From: Sphingomonas sp. R-74633
GTDB lineage: Bacteria > Pseudomonadota > Alphaproteobacteria > Sphingomonadales > Sphingomonadaceae
DNA: 64,000 nt
Assembly: GCF_013416555.1 (NCBI RefSeq)
Contig: NZ_JACCFG010000003.1
Coordinates: 617,985 to 681,984, forward strand
Direction: 5' to 3'
Notes under the pieces: model-generated
What the model was told of the DNA's origin: nothing
The model's database searches: none
What the model saw: only the letters and a program-made list of their open reading frames with translations
Shown: in pieces, positions 1 through 7,716 of the stretch
How positions within the stretch are numbered: the first letter of the stretch is position 1
How the letters are laid out: each line of letters starts with the position of its first letter
Program-made: the position numbers and the translations under genes

Positions 1-259
1 TGCGGGCGAGATCGGAGCTCGAGCTGCGCACTTCGGCGGCGCGGAACTGGTCGGCCGAGCGGACGACGCCGCCCACATTGGCGCCCAGGCCCGACGTCGT
101 CGCGCTGGTATTGCCGCCGATCGCGACGACTTCGCGCACGGTGGCGACGCGGCGCGAATAGCCCGTGGTCGCGGCATTGGCGATATTGTCGGACGTGGTG
201 GCGAGCGCGGACTGATAGGCCCGCGCGCCGCTGGCGCCGATCGACAGCAGGTCGGTCAT
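1..259 (-). CDS. flgK: Flagellar hook-associated protein 1 FlgK, N-terminal fragment
   Basis: Only the first 86 codons are inside the window; the gene continues past position 1. The visible residues form the N-terminal rod/hook-type helix shared by axial proteins, with the motif SDNIANAATTGYSRR that is typical of FlgK. FlgK forms the first junction between hook and filament. The start codon overlaps the stop of flgJ as ATGA (256-259), which indicates translational coupling at the distal end of the flgB-flgK operon. The identity is firm; nothing can be said about the missing C-terminus. Confidence 0.93.
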   Translation of the reverse strand, partial: MTDLLSIGASGARAYQSALATTSDNIANAATTGYSRRVATVREVVAIGGNTSATTSGLGANVGGVVRSADQFRAAEVRSSSSDLAR

Positions 260-612
260 TTGACGGTGCCTCCATCAGGCGCAGCCGGCGCGGCGGCCGG
301 TTCGGCGCCGGCATCGGTCTTGAGGTTCTTGGCCAGGAAGGCGGTCATCGCCTTGCCGATGCCGATCGGGGCGTGCGCGGCCATGCTCTGGGCGAGCTGC
401 TGGTCCTGCATGTCGCGGAACTGGTCCTCGCCCTTGCTGTCGAACAGCCCGTCGCTCAGCTTCGCCTGGCGCATCGATTTCAGCATCATGCCCGTGAAGA
501 CCGCTTCGAAGCGCTGCCCGGCAGCGTCGAGATTCTCCTTGGACGCCAGGCGCGACGTATCGGTCGATACGCCGCCCGACGGGCTGCCGATGGGGGCGAT
601 AGCGTTGCTCAC
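256..612 (-). CDS. flgJ: FlgJ, rod-binding domain only
   Basis: This 118-residue protein matches the N-terminal rod-binding domain of FlgJ, with the conserved stretch around residues 30-80 (FEAVFTGMMLKSMRQA, then the GEDQFRDMQDQQLAQ block). FlgJ caps the growing rod in the periplasm. The C-terminal muramidase domain found in enterobacterial FlgJ (about 310 residues in total) is absent, as in many alphaproteobacteria. A separate lytic transglycosylase at 9487 may supply that activity. The gene overlaps flgI upstream by 4 bp (609-612) and flgK downstream by 4 bp. Confidence 0.93.
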   Translation of the reverse strand: MSNAIAPIGSPSGGVSTDTSRLASKENLDAAGQRFEAVFTGMMLKSMRQAKLSDGLFDSKGEDQFRDMQDQQLAQSMAAHAPIGIGKAMTAFLAKNLKTDAGAEPAAAPAAPDGGTVK

Positions 613-1706
613 AGGATGATCAGCTCGGCCTTGAGCGCGCCGGCTTCCTTGAGCGCCTCGAGGATCGCAACGAGGTCCGCCGGCGACGCGCCGATCGCGT
701 TCACCGCCTTGACGACGTCGGACAGCTTGGGCCCGGGTGCCATCAGGAACATCGGGTGCTTCTCCTCCTCCACGCCGACCGTGCTGTGCTGCTCGGTGCG
801 GGTCTCGCCCTTGCTGAACGGCGCGGGCTGGCTCGTGCGCTGATTTTCATCAATACGAACGGTGAGTTTACCATGTGTTACCGCGGCGGGGCTCACCCGG
901 ACGGCCGAGTTGATCACCACCGTGCCGGTACGCGCGTTAACGATGACGCGGGCAGCCGCCTCGGCCGCCTCGACCTGGAGGTTCTCGACTTCGCTCATCA
1001 TCTCCGAGCGTACGTCCAGGCCTTCGGGCGCCTGGATCGCGATCGACACGCCGTCGATCGCGCGGGCGCGGCCCGGGCCGAAGCGGGTGTTGATCGCGTC
1101 CTGCACGCGCTGCGCCGTGGTGAAGTCGGCACGCGCGAGGTTGAAGGTGATGAAGGGCGACTTGTCGAAGCCGGTATCGACGCTGCGCTCGACCGTGGCG
1201 CCCTCCGGGATGCGACCCGAGGAGGGGGTGTTCACCACGATCTTCGAGCCATCGGCACCCTCGGCGCCAAGTCCGCCCACGGCGAGGTTGCCCTGCGCCA
1301 TCGCGTAGATCTGGCCGTCGGCGCCCTGGAGCGGCGTCAGGATCAGCGTGCCGCCGCGCAGCGACTTGGCCTTGCCCATCGACGATACGGTGATGTCGAG
1401 CTTCTGGCCCGGCTTGGCGAAGGCGGGCAGCTCGGCAGTGATCATCACCACCGCGGCGTTCTTGAGCCCCGGCGCGACGCCCTGCGGCAGCTGCAGCCCG
1501 AAGCGCGACGTGACGCCCTTCATCGACTGGACGGTATATTCCAGATTGTCGTCGCCCGTGCCCGGCAGGCCGACGACGACGCCGTATCCCGTGAGCTGGT
1601 TGGTGCGGATGCCCTGGAAATTGCCCAGGTCCTTCACGCGCTGGGCTTGGGCCGGCGTAGCGGCGGCAAGCGCCAGGGCGGCGAGTGCGAGGAAGCGGCG
1701 GATCAT
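609..1706 (-). CDS. flgI: Flagellar P-ring protein FlgI
   Basis: The 365-residue length is typical of FlgI. A cleavable Sec signal peptide (MIRRFLALAALALAAATPAQAQ) precedes the very conserved start of the mature protein, RVKDLGNFQGIRTNQLTGYG, followed by VVGLPGTGDD. FlgI polymerises in the peptidoglycan layer as the P-ring bushing around the rod, assisted by the chaperone FlgA, encoded at 8210. No cysteine is visible, so the ring does not depend on the intramolecular disulfide of the enterobacterial protein. It lies 16 bp downstream of flgH and overlaps flgJ by 4 bp. Confidence 0.97.
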   Translation of the reverse strand: MIRRFLALAALALAAATPAQAQRVKDLGNFQGIRTNQLTGYGVVVGLPGTGDDNLEYTVQSMKGVTSRFGLQLPQGVAPGLKNAAVVMITAELPAFAKPGQKLDITVSSMGKAKSLRGGTLILTPLQGADGQIYAMAQGNLAVGGLGAEGADGSKIVVNTPSSGRIPEGATVERSVDTGFDKSPFITFNLARADFTTAQRVQDAINTRFGPGRARAIDGVSIAIQAPEGLDVRSEMMSEVENLQVEAAEAAARVIVNARTGTVVINSAVRVSPAAVTHGKLTVRIDENQRTSQPAPFSKGETRTEQHSTVGVEEEKHPMFLMAPGPKLSDVVKAVNAIGASPADLVAILEALKEAGALKAELIIL

Positions 1707-1722
1707 AGGTCTGCTCCGGCTC

Positions 1723-2421
1723 TTAGAAGGGGCTGATCACGGAGAAGAACCGGCTCAGCCAGCCCTGACGGCTGGCGCGGGCGACGTCGCCCTTGCCGGT
1801 ATAGGCGATGCGGGCATCGGCGACGCGCGTGGAGAGCACGCGGTTGTTCGCATCGATGTCCGCCACGCGGACGATGCCCTTGATCTGGACGAACTCGTCG
1901 CCGCGATTGAGCGTCACGCGCTTCTGGCCCTGCACCAGCATCGTGCCGTTCGGATAGACCGCGGCAACGGTGACGCTGATCTCGCCCGACAGCGCGTTCG
2001 ACTGGTCGGCGGCGCCGGTGCCGGAGAAGTTGCGCTTGCCGCTCACGCTCGCATCGGTGTCCTTGAACAGCGAGAGATTGCCGGTGGTCGGCGGCGTGAT
2101 GCCGAACCCGCCCGAGCTGTCGAGCTTGCTGCCCGCCGACTTGGACGCGGCGGTCTTCTCGACCAGCAGGATGCTCAGCGGATCGCCGATGCGGCGGGCG
2201 CGCTGGCCCTCGTAGAGCGCGGCATAGCCATCGCTCGCCTGGAAGATGCTGCCATTGGCCGGCGGCGCGGCTGGCGCCGCAGTCGGAAGCGTCACGGAGT
2301 AATCCTCCTTGGGCTTCTTCTTGCCGCCGATGCCAAGGAACTGCGCCTTGGCGGGCGTCGCGGTGAAGGCGAGTCCGGCGGCGATGAGCGCGCCGGCGGC
2401 GAGGCCGGTGAGAAACTTCAT
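1723..2421 (-). CDS. flgH: Flagellar L-ring protein FlgH, apparently not a lipoprotein
   Basis: FlgH forms the outer-membrane L-ring. The start was set at 2421 (MKFLTGLAAG) because a GAGGG ribosome-binding site lies 8 bp upstream and a longer frame would run into flgG. The protein is 232 residues. The family blocks GDPLSILLVEKTAASKSA and the C-terminal VRVADIDANNRVLSTRVADA region are clear. The signal peptide ends in a type-I-like TPAKAQ site. The whole translation contains no cysteine, so the usual lipobox is missing. This is odd because FlgH is normally a lipoprotein. Confidence 0.95.
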   Translation of the reverse strand: MKFLTGLAAGALIAAGLAFTATPAKAQFLGIGGKKKPKEDYSVTLPTAAPAAPPANGSIFQASDGYAALYEGQRARRIGDPLSILLVEKTAASKSAGSKLDSSGGFGITPPTTGNLSLFKDTDASVSGKRNFSGTGAADQSNALSGEISVTVAAVYPNGTMLVQGQKRVTLNRGDEFVQIKGIVRVADIDANNRVLSTRVADARIAYTGKGDVARASRQGWLSRFFSVISPF

Positions 2422-2431
2422 GGCTGCGCCC

Positions 2432-3220
2432 TCAGATGTTCTGGTTGACATATTTGAGCATCTCGTCGGTCGCCGAGATCATCTTCGAGTTGACCTCATA
2501 GGCGCGCTGGGTCTCGATCATGTCGACCAGCTCCTCGACGACATTGACGTTCGAGCCTTCGAGCATGCCCTGGCGGACAGTGCCGCGGCCATCGACGCCG
2601 GCATTGCCCAGCGCGACCGTGCCGCTCGCCGGCGTCTCGATCAGATAATTGTCGCCCACCGCCTGCAGGCCCGCCGCATTGGGGAAGCTCGCGATCTGGA
2701 TCTGGCCGATCTGGGTGAGGTCGGTCTGGTTCGGCATCTGCGCCGAGACCGTGCCGTCGCTGCCGACGGTGACCGAGATCGCGCCCTCGGGGATCGTGAC
2801 GCCGGGCATCACCTGATAGCCCTCGGAGGTGACCAGCTGGCCTTCCGCCGAGCGCGAGAAATTGCCCGCGCGGGTATAGCCCATGCCGCCGCCGGGCAGC
2901 TGGATCTGGAAATAGCCATTGCCGTCGATCGCCATGTCCAGGCCGTTGCCGGTCGTCTGGAGCGATCCCTGCGTCTCGATGCGCTGCGTACCTTGGGTGC
3001 GCACGCCGGTGCCGAGGTTCAGGCCGGTCGCGTATTTCGTCTCCGCGGTCGAGGCGGCGCCAGGCGCAGTGACGACCTGATAGGCCAGCGTCTGGAAGCT
3101 CGCGCGATCCTTCTTGAACGCGGTGGTGTTCACGTTCGCGAGGTTGTTCGAGATGACCCGCATCCGGGTATCCTGCGCGTCGAGACCCGTACGCGCGATG
3201 TGCATTGCTGCCGAACCCAT
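2432..3220 (-). CDS. flgG: Flagellar distal rod protein FlgG
   Basis: At 262 residues this has the standard FlgG length. The N-terminal motif ISNNLANVNTTAFKKDRASF and the C-terminal motif NVNVVEELVDMIETQRAYEV are the paired coiled-coil ends shared by rod and hook proteins, and the pattern fits FlgG best. FlgG polymerises as the distal rod that passes through the P- and L-rings. It sits 15 bp downstream of flgF and 10 bp upstream of flgH in the flgB operon. Confidence 0.97.
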   Translation of the reverse strand: MGSAAMHIARTGLDAQDTRMRVISNNLANVNTTAFKKDRASFQTLAYQVVTAPGAASTAETKYATGLNLGTGVRTQGTQRIETQGSLQTTGNGLDMAIDGNGYFQIQLPGGGMGYTRAGNFSRSAEGQLVTSEGYQVMPGVTIPEGAISVTVGSDGTVSAQMPNQTDLTQIGQIQIASFPNAAGLQAVGDNYLIETPASGTVALGNAGVDGRGTVRQGMLEGSNVNVVEELVDMIETQRAYEVNSKMISATDEMLKYVNQNI

Positions 3221-3235
3221 CGGTCTAACTCCCTA

Positions 3236-3979
3236 TCAGGACGGCATCCGCATCAGCGATGCGGAGCTTTCGTCCATGTTCTTTGCGTCCTTGAGCATGC
3301 CTGCCTGTACTTCGTAGGCGCGCTGGTTCTCGATCATGTCGACCAGCGCCTGCGTCAGGTTCACATTGGATTGCTCGAGCGAGCCCGAGGCAACTTTGGC
3401 GTCCATGTCCTCGGGCAGCACGCCGCCGCCCTTCACATGGAGGAGATTGTCCAGCCCCTTGGCAGTCTGGCTGCCGTCGGTGCTGCACAGCTTGATCTTG
3501 TCGATCACCTGCGGCTGCGTCGGATCGCCGCCACGCGGCACGATCGAGACGGTGCCGTCCTCGGCGATCGAAATCTTGTCGGCGGGCGGCACGGTGATGG
3601 GGCCCCCCGACCCCATCACCGGGAAACCGTCTCCGGTTTCCAGCACGCCCGAGGCCGCGATCTTGAGATCGCCGCGCCTCGTATAGGCTTCGGTGCCGTC
3701 GGTCGCCTGGACAGCCATCCAGGCATCGCCGTTCACCGCAACGTCGAGCGGGTTGCCGGTCTGCACCATCGTGCCCTTCGTCCGGTCGAAGTCGTTGACT
3801 TCCTCCGCGGCGAACTGGCGCGAGTCCAGGCCCGTACCCTGAAGGACCAGCCGGTCGAAGCTGACGCGCTCGGCACGAAAGCCGATGGTCGAGGCGTTCG
3901 CGATGTTGTTCGCGATCGTCGCCTGCGACTGCATCTGGCTCCGAAGCCCTGACATCGCGGTGTAGACAAGCCGGTCCAT
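3236..3979 (-). CDS. flgF: Flagellar proximal rod protein FlgF
   Basis: The 247-residue protein begins MDRLVYTAMSGLRSQ, the characteristic FlgF start, and carries the rod motif NNIANASTIGFRAERVSF. It ends with VNLTQALVDMIENQRAYEVQ. FlgF is a proximal-rod subunit exported by the flagellar type III apparatus, so no signal peptide is expected and none is seen. Gene order flgE-flgF-flgG supports the call. It lies 26 bp downstream of flgE. Confidence 0.96.
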   Translation of the reverse strand: MDRLVYTAMSGLRSQMQSQATIANNIANASTIGFRAERVSFDRLVLQGTGLDSRQFAAEEVNDFDRTKGTMVQTGNPLDVAVNGDAWMAVQATDGTEAYTRRGDLKIAASGVLETGDGFPVMGSGGPITVPPADKISIAEDGTVSIVPRGGDPTQPQVIDKIKLCSTDGSQTAKGLDNLLHVKGGGVLPEDMDAKVASGSLEQSNVNLTQALVDMIENQRAYEVQAGMLKDAKNMDESSASLMRMPS

Positions 3980-4005
3980 TTTTTACTCCTCCTCAGCCGA
4001 ACCGA

Positions 4006-5313
4006 TCAGCTGCGGATGTTGAAAATGGTCTGGGACATCTGGCTGGCGGTATCGAGCGCCTTGGCATTCGCCTGGAAGTTGCGCTGTGCCGCGATCAGAT
4101 TGACCAGCTCTTCGGTGATGTCGACGTTCGAGCGCTCGATCGCGCCCGACATCAGCCCGCCAAAGCCGTTGGTGCCCGGTTCGCCCAGGCGTGCATCGCC
4201 CGAGAAGCCAGTGGCGGCCCAGGTCGAGTTGCCGAGCTGGCGCAGGCCCGCATTGTTGGTGAAGCTGGCCAGCACGACCTTGCCCAGTGCCTGGGTGTCG
4301 CCGTTCGAGAAGCTCGCGGTCACCGTGCCGTCGTCGCCGATCGTCACGCCTTCGATCTGGCCGACGGGCGAACCGTCCTGGCTGGTCGAGTTGAGGCTGA
4401 ACGGCGAGCTGACCTGGGTGGTACCCGCGGTCAGGTCGAGCTTGAGCACCTGCTCCGAGGTCGCGCCCGGCGCCAGGAAGCCCATGAAGGTGATCGGCGT
4501 GGTCGGGTCCGAAAGCTTGCCCGTGCTGTCGAAGGTCAGCTCGATCTGCTTCATCGTGTTGGGATCGTCGCCGGCGTTGAGCTGCTGGTCGCCGACGAAC
4601 GAATAGACCTTCCAGGTGCTGGTCGCGTCGGTGCCGGCCGGCTTGGTCTCGCGGACGAAATAATTGGTCAGCGTCAGCGCGTTGCCGTTGGCGTCATAGA
4701 CCGTGGTCTGGACCGACTGGTTGTAGGTGGTCGGGTCGAAACGGTCGAACTTATATTCGGTATCGTCGAACTTGACGTTGTCCGACGGGATCGCCGAACC
4801 GGCGTTGAGGTTGAGGCCGAGCTTGACGTTCTCGGTCTCCTCGGGCGTGCCGCTGGTCTGCGGCAGGCGCAGGCTGACCGTCGAGGAAAGGCCGGTCGCG
4901 ACCACCGCGCCCGAGCCGTCCACCGGATAGACCTGCAGCTTGTTGCCCTGGGCGTCGACCACATAGCGGTCGGCATCGACCTGGAAGCTGCCGTTGCGGG
5001 TATAGGACACGCCGTTGCCGCTCTTCTCGTCGCCCTTGACGATGAAGAAGCCGTCGCCCGAGATCGCGACGTCGAGCGCCGACGAGCTCTGGGTGAAGCC
5101 ACCCTGGCCGAACTGCTGGCGCACTGCCTTCACGACCACGCCCGAACCGACCATCTGGCTCGGGTTCATGTTGGCGGTCGACGCGATGACGTCGGCGAAC
5201 TGGGTGGTGCTCTTCTTGAAGCCGTTGGTCTGCACGTTCGCAAGGTTATGCGAGATCGTCGACATGTCGGTCTGAGCCGCCTGAAGGCCGGAGAGCGAAG
5301 TGAAGAAGGACAT
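4006..5313 (-). CDS. flgE: Flagellar hook protein FlgE
   Basis: This 435-residue protein starts MSFFTSLSGLQAAQTDMSTI and has the hook motif SHNLANVQTNGFKKSTTQFA. Its C-terminus IERSNVDITEELVNLIAAQR is the conserved FlgE end. FlgE polymerises to form the hook that couples rod to filament; its length is controlled by FliK (22912). The central region is the surface-exposed, variable part. It follows flgD by 27 bp, as expected because FlgD is the hook cap. Confidence 0.97.
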   Translation of the reverse strand: MSFFTSLSGLQAAQTDMSTISHNLANVQTNGFKKSTTQFADVIASTANMNPSQMVGSGVVVKAVRQQFGQGGFTQSSSALDVAISGDGFFIVKGDEKSGNGVSYTRNGSFQVDADRYVVDAQGNKLQVYPVDGSGAVVATGLSSTVSLRLPQTSGTPEETENVKLGLNLNAGSAIPSDNVKFDDTEYKFDRFDPTTYNQSVQTTVYDANGNALTLTNYFVRETKPAGTDATSTWKVYSFVGDQQLNAGDDPNTMKQIELTFDSTGKLSDPTTPITFMGFLAPGATSEQVLKLDLTAGTTQVSSPFSLNSTSQDGSPVGQIEGVTIGDDGTVTASFSNGDTQALGKVVLASFTNNAGLRQLGNSTWAATGFSGDARLGEPGTNGFGGLMSGAIERSNVDITEELVNLIAAQRNFQANAKALDTASQMSQTIFNIRS

Positions 5314-5340
5314 TTTCCGTTACTCCTTGGAAAAACTGAT

Positions 5341-6054
5341 TCAGCCGACCTGCCAGACGGAGTCGGTGGACACGTTGCCGATGCCCGGAAGCGTGAGGAG
5401 GGGCTTGCCGTCGGATCCCATCGAGACCGCGGTGACCGGCGCCCAGACGAGCGGATGCGCCTTGACGTTGCCGCTGCCGTCGGTGGCGGTGACGCTGACG
5501 TTGAACGGGCCTGCGCCGGCGTCTTCGCCGGAGTCGGTCTTGCCGTCCCAGTCCCAGGCGACCGCGCCTGCGGTTTCCTTGCCCATCTCGATCGTCTTCA
5601 GCGTGTTGCCGTCCTGATCCTTGATGGTGACGCTGACATTGGTCGCGTCGTCCTCCAGCGCCACGGCGCCGGCCAGGCCGCCCGAGGTGCGCGGATAGGC
5701 AGTCGAGCCCTCGACGAGCACGTTCTTGCCGACATAGCCGATCGCATCGTTGAGCGTGCTGGTGCCGAGCTGGCCCGCGATCGTCTTCAGCGTCGAGCCC
5801 ATCTCGGTGATGCCCGAGAGCGACGAGAATTGCGCCATCTGGGCGACCATCTGGGTGTTGTCGACCGGCGCGAACGGGTCCTGGTTCTTCAGCTGCGCGG
5901 TCATCAGCGACAGGAAGTCGGAGACGTCCATGTCGGTGGTGCCGGTCTTCGACGTGTCGGTGGTGTTGTTGAGCGTCGTGCCCGACGACGACGTCGTGCT
6001 GCCGTTGTAGCGGTTGATGCCCAGACCGGCGAGGGTGGAATCGAAATCACTCAT
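5341..6054 (-). CDS. flgD: Flagellar hook-cap protein FlgD
   Basis: The 237-residue protein contains the family core DVSDFLSLMTAQLKNQDPFA at about residues 42-61, then PVDNTQMVAQMAQFSSLSGI. The C-terminal half resembles the FlgD Ig-like/tudor module, with a WDWDGKTDSG block that is typical of FlgD. FlgD caps the growing hook and allows FlgE to polymerise. The N-terminal 40 residues are rich in Ser, Thr and Asn and are probably an unstructured export signal. The gene lies 2 bp after flgC. Confidence 0.96.
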   Translation of the reverse strand: MSDFDSTLAGLGINRYNGSTTSSSGTTLNNTTDTSKTGTTDMDVSDFLSLMTAQLKNQDPFAPVDNTQMVAQMAQFSSLSGITEMGSTLKTIAGQLGTSTLNDAIGYVGKNVLVEGSTAYPRTSGGLAGAVALEDDATNVSVTIKDQDGNTLKTIEMGKETAGAVAWDWDGKTDSGEDAGAGPFNVSVTATDGSGNVKAHPLVWAPVTAVSMGSDGKPLLTLPGIGNVSTDSVWQVG

Positions 6055-6056
6055 GT

Positions 6057-6467
6057 TCAGCGACCCAGCTTGAGGGTGTCGACGATGAGCTGCTTGGCAG
6101 TCTGCATCACTTCGACATTGTTTTGGTAGTTCCGGGAGGTCTCCATCATGTCGACCAGCTCCCGAGTCTCATCGACCGCGGCTTCCCAGACATTGCCGTC
6201 CTTGTCGGCCATCGGGTTGCCGGGATCGTAGCGCTTGGTGGGATCGGAGCCCGCGGTGACGACCTGCTCGACATCGACGGTCGACATGCCGCTCGCCTGG
6301 TCGAAGGCGGTGCGGAACACCGGCTTGATCGTGCGATAGGCAGCCTCGGGGCTTGATGCGACATTGCCGACATTGGCCAGGTTCGACGCCGTCGTGTTCA
6401 TCCGTACCAGCTGCGCGCTCATCGCGCGGCCGGAGACCTGGAAGATCGAAAGGGGCTGGTCACCCAT
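6057..6467 (-). CDS. flgC: Flagellar proximal rod protein FlgC
   Basis: The start at 6467 (MGDQPLSIFQVSGRAMSAQL) gives 136 residues, the usual FlgC length. A longer in-frame extension would cover flgB and was rejected. The motifs NTTASNLANVGNVASSPEAA and YRTIKPVF are diagnostic of FlgC. The C-terminus has the MMETSRNYQNNVEVMQTAKQ helix. FlgC is a proximal-rod subunit with FlgB and FlgF. It follows flgB with a 2 bp gap, so the two are certainly cotranscribed. Confidence 0.97.
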   Translation of the reverse strand: MGDQPLSIFQVSGRAMSAQLVRMNTTASNLANVGNVASSPEAAYRTIKPVFRTAFDQASGMSTVDVEQVVTAGSDPTKRYDPGNPMADKDGNVWEAAVDETRELVDMMETSRNYQNNVEVMQTAKQLIVDTLKLGR

Positions 6468-6469
6468 GG

Positions 6470-6823
6470 TTATTCTCCCTTCAGCGCGCGCGTGATCTGG
6501 CCGATGCGGCCGTTCAGGAACGACAGCGTGGTCTGATAGGCGACGGCGTTCTCGGCGAAGGCGGTCTGCTCGGTGGTCAGCTCGACGGTGTTGCCGTCGG
6601 CCGAGGGCTGGAGCGGCACGCGGTAGAGCGTGTTGCTGTCGATCGCCGCGTCCAGCGAGCCGCCGGTGGTGGTGGCGCTGTTGAGCGCCGCGCGGAAATC
6701 GACGTCCTTGGCCTTGTAGCCAGGGGTCGAGGCGTTCGCGATGTTCGACGCGAGCATGCCCATGCGCTGCGAGCGCACAGTCAGCGCTGCGCCATGTACG
6801 CCGAAGAGGCTGTCGTTGGGCAT
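6470..6823 (-). CDS. flgB: Flagellar proximal rod protein FlgB
   Basis: With the start at 6823 (MPNDSLFGVHGAALTVRSQR) the protein is 117 residues, in line with FlgB. The rod motif ASNIANASTPGYKAKDVDFR at about residues 25-44 identifies it. FlgB is the first proximal-rod subunit above the MS-ring. It is the first gene of the leftward rod-hook operon. A GGGAG ribosome-binding site lies just upstream, and a sigma-54 promoter (6873-6888) sits about 50 bp before the start codon. Confidence 0.97.
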   Translation of the reverse strand: MPNDSLFGVHGAALTVRSQRMGMLASNIANASTPGYKAKDVDFRAALNSATTTGGSLDAAIDSNTLYRVPLQPSADGNTVELTTEQTAFAENAVAYQTTLSFLNGRIGQITRALKGE

Positions 6824-6872
6824 TGCACGTCTCCCGCACAAAAGGTTTCGCCAGATGGCTTGCGGACCTCTT

Positions 6873-6888
6873 TGCAACCGTCGTGCCA
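6873..6888 (-). promoter_or_regulatory. Sigma-54 promoter of the flgB-flgK operon
   Basis: Read leftward, the sequence is TGGCACG-ACGG-TTGCA, a near-perfect match to the RpoN -24/-12 consensus with the invariant GG and GC separated by 10 bp. The predicted transcription start, near 6862, leaves a leader of about 39 nt before flgB. A FlbD-type activator encoded at 16078 is the likely enhancer-binding partner. Confidence 0.88.
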
Positions 6889-7020
6889 ATTTGGCTGGGA
6901 GCGTGAAAAAACCGCCTTTCCCCTCAGGAGCGGCAAGCGGCGGCAAGCTTTTGCCGGTGTGTCGGCAGCCGGTTGCCGCCTTTTGGGGCCTTGGCTGCCG
7001 TCCGCCCTCGTGCGTGCAAT

Positions 7021-7036
7021 TGGCCCGTCTCTTGCA
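7021..7036 (+). promoter_or_regulatory. Sigma-54 promoter of the motA-motB-flgA unit
   Basis: The sequence TGGCCCG-TCTC-TTGCA has GG and GC in the exact -24/-12 spacing of RpoN promoters. It is divergent from the flgB sigma-54 promoter about 135 bp away, so one enhancer region could serve both. The predicted start of transcription, 7047-7048, coincides with the first ATG of the motA-like gene. Confidence 0.82.
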
Positions 7037-7047
7037 CCCACGCAGGC

Positions 7048-7716
7048 ATGGATATGAATGTGCTTCCCGCGCTCGGGACCTTCCTCGATCCGCTCGCACT
7101 CGCCATTGTCGGCGGGGGCGTGGCTGCTGGCGCCGTGCTGCGCACTGCGTCGGGCGACCTCGTCCGCGGTGTCGCGGCGCTCGCCGTGCTGCCGCGCCGC
7201 CGCTTCGATGCCGAGCCGCTGATCGGCCAGGTCGCCGCGCTCACCCGGATCGCGCGGCGCCACGGCGTGATCGCGCTCGATCGCTCGAAGATCGAGGATC
7301 CGGACATCGCTGCCGCAGTCGCCGCGATCGTCGATGGCGCCGGGCCCAGGGACGTCGAGACCTTGCTCGAGCAGCGCCGCTGCACGCGCTTCGAGCGCCA
7401 CCGCGGCGCCTGGGAGCTGTGGTCGGGTGCCGCCGAGCTGGCGCCGGCGATGGGCATGGTCGGCACGTTGCTCGGCCTGGTCGGCATGTTCGCCGCGATG
7501 AAGGACCCGCAGGCGATCGGCGGCGCAATGGCCGTCGCGCTGCTCGCCACGCTCTACGGCGCGCTGCTCGCCAATCTCGTGCTGCTGCCGATCGCGACCC
7601 GTTTGAAGCGCCGCGCCCGCCACGAGGCGCAGGAGCGCCTCCGCCTCCAGCCCGGCCTTGCCGCGCTGGCCGCGGTCGAGCCCGGCATCGGGTCGCTCAA
7701 GGAGATCGCCGCGTGA
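7048..7716 (+). CDS. motA: MotA/PomA-like stator channel subunit, short at the N-terminus
   Basis: This 222-residue protein belongs to the MotA/TolQ/ExbB family. The best-conserved region is at about 131-190: the LAPAMGMVGTLLGLVGMF block contains the channel proline (about Pro133), followed by the DPQAIGGAMAVALLATLYGA segment that is close to PomA-type stators. Canonical MotA/PomA (about 250-295 residues) has four membrane helices. Here the first helix seems to be missing, and the protein starts directly at a segment resembling helix 2 (FLDPLALAIVGGGVAAGAVL). It overlaps motB as GTGA. ATG 7054 is an alternative start. The function as a torque-generating ion channel with MotB is inferred from family and context. 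Confidence 0.85.
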   Translation: MDMNVLPALGTFLDPLALAIVGGGVAAGAVLRTASGDLVRGVAALAVLPRRRFDAEPLIGQVAALTRIARRHGVIALDRSKIEDPDIAAAVAAIVDGAGPRDVETLLEQRRCTRFERHRGAWELWSGAAELAPAMGMVGTLLGLVGMFAAMKDPQAIGGAMAVALLATLYGALLANLVLLPIATRLKRRARHEAQERLRLQPGLAALAAVEPGIGSLKEIAA

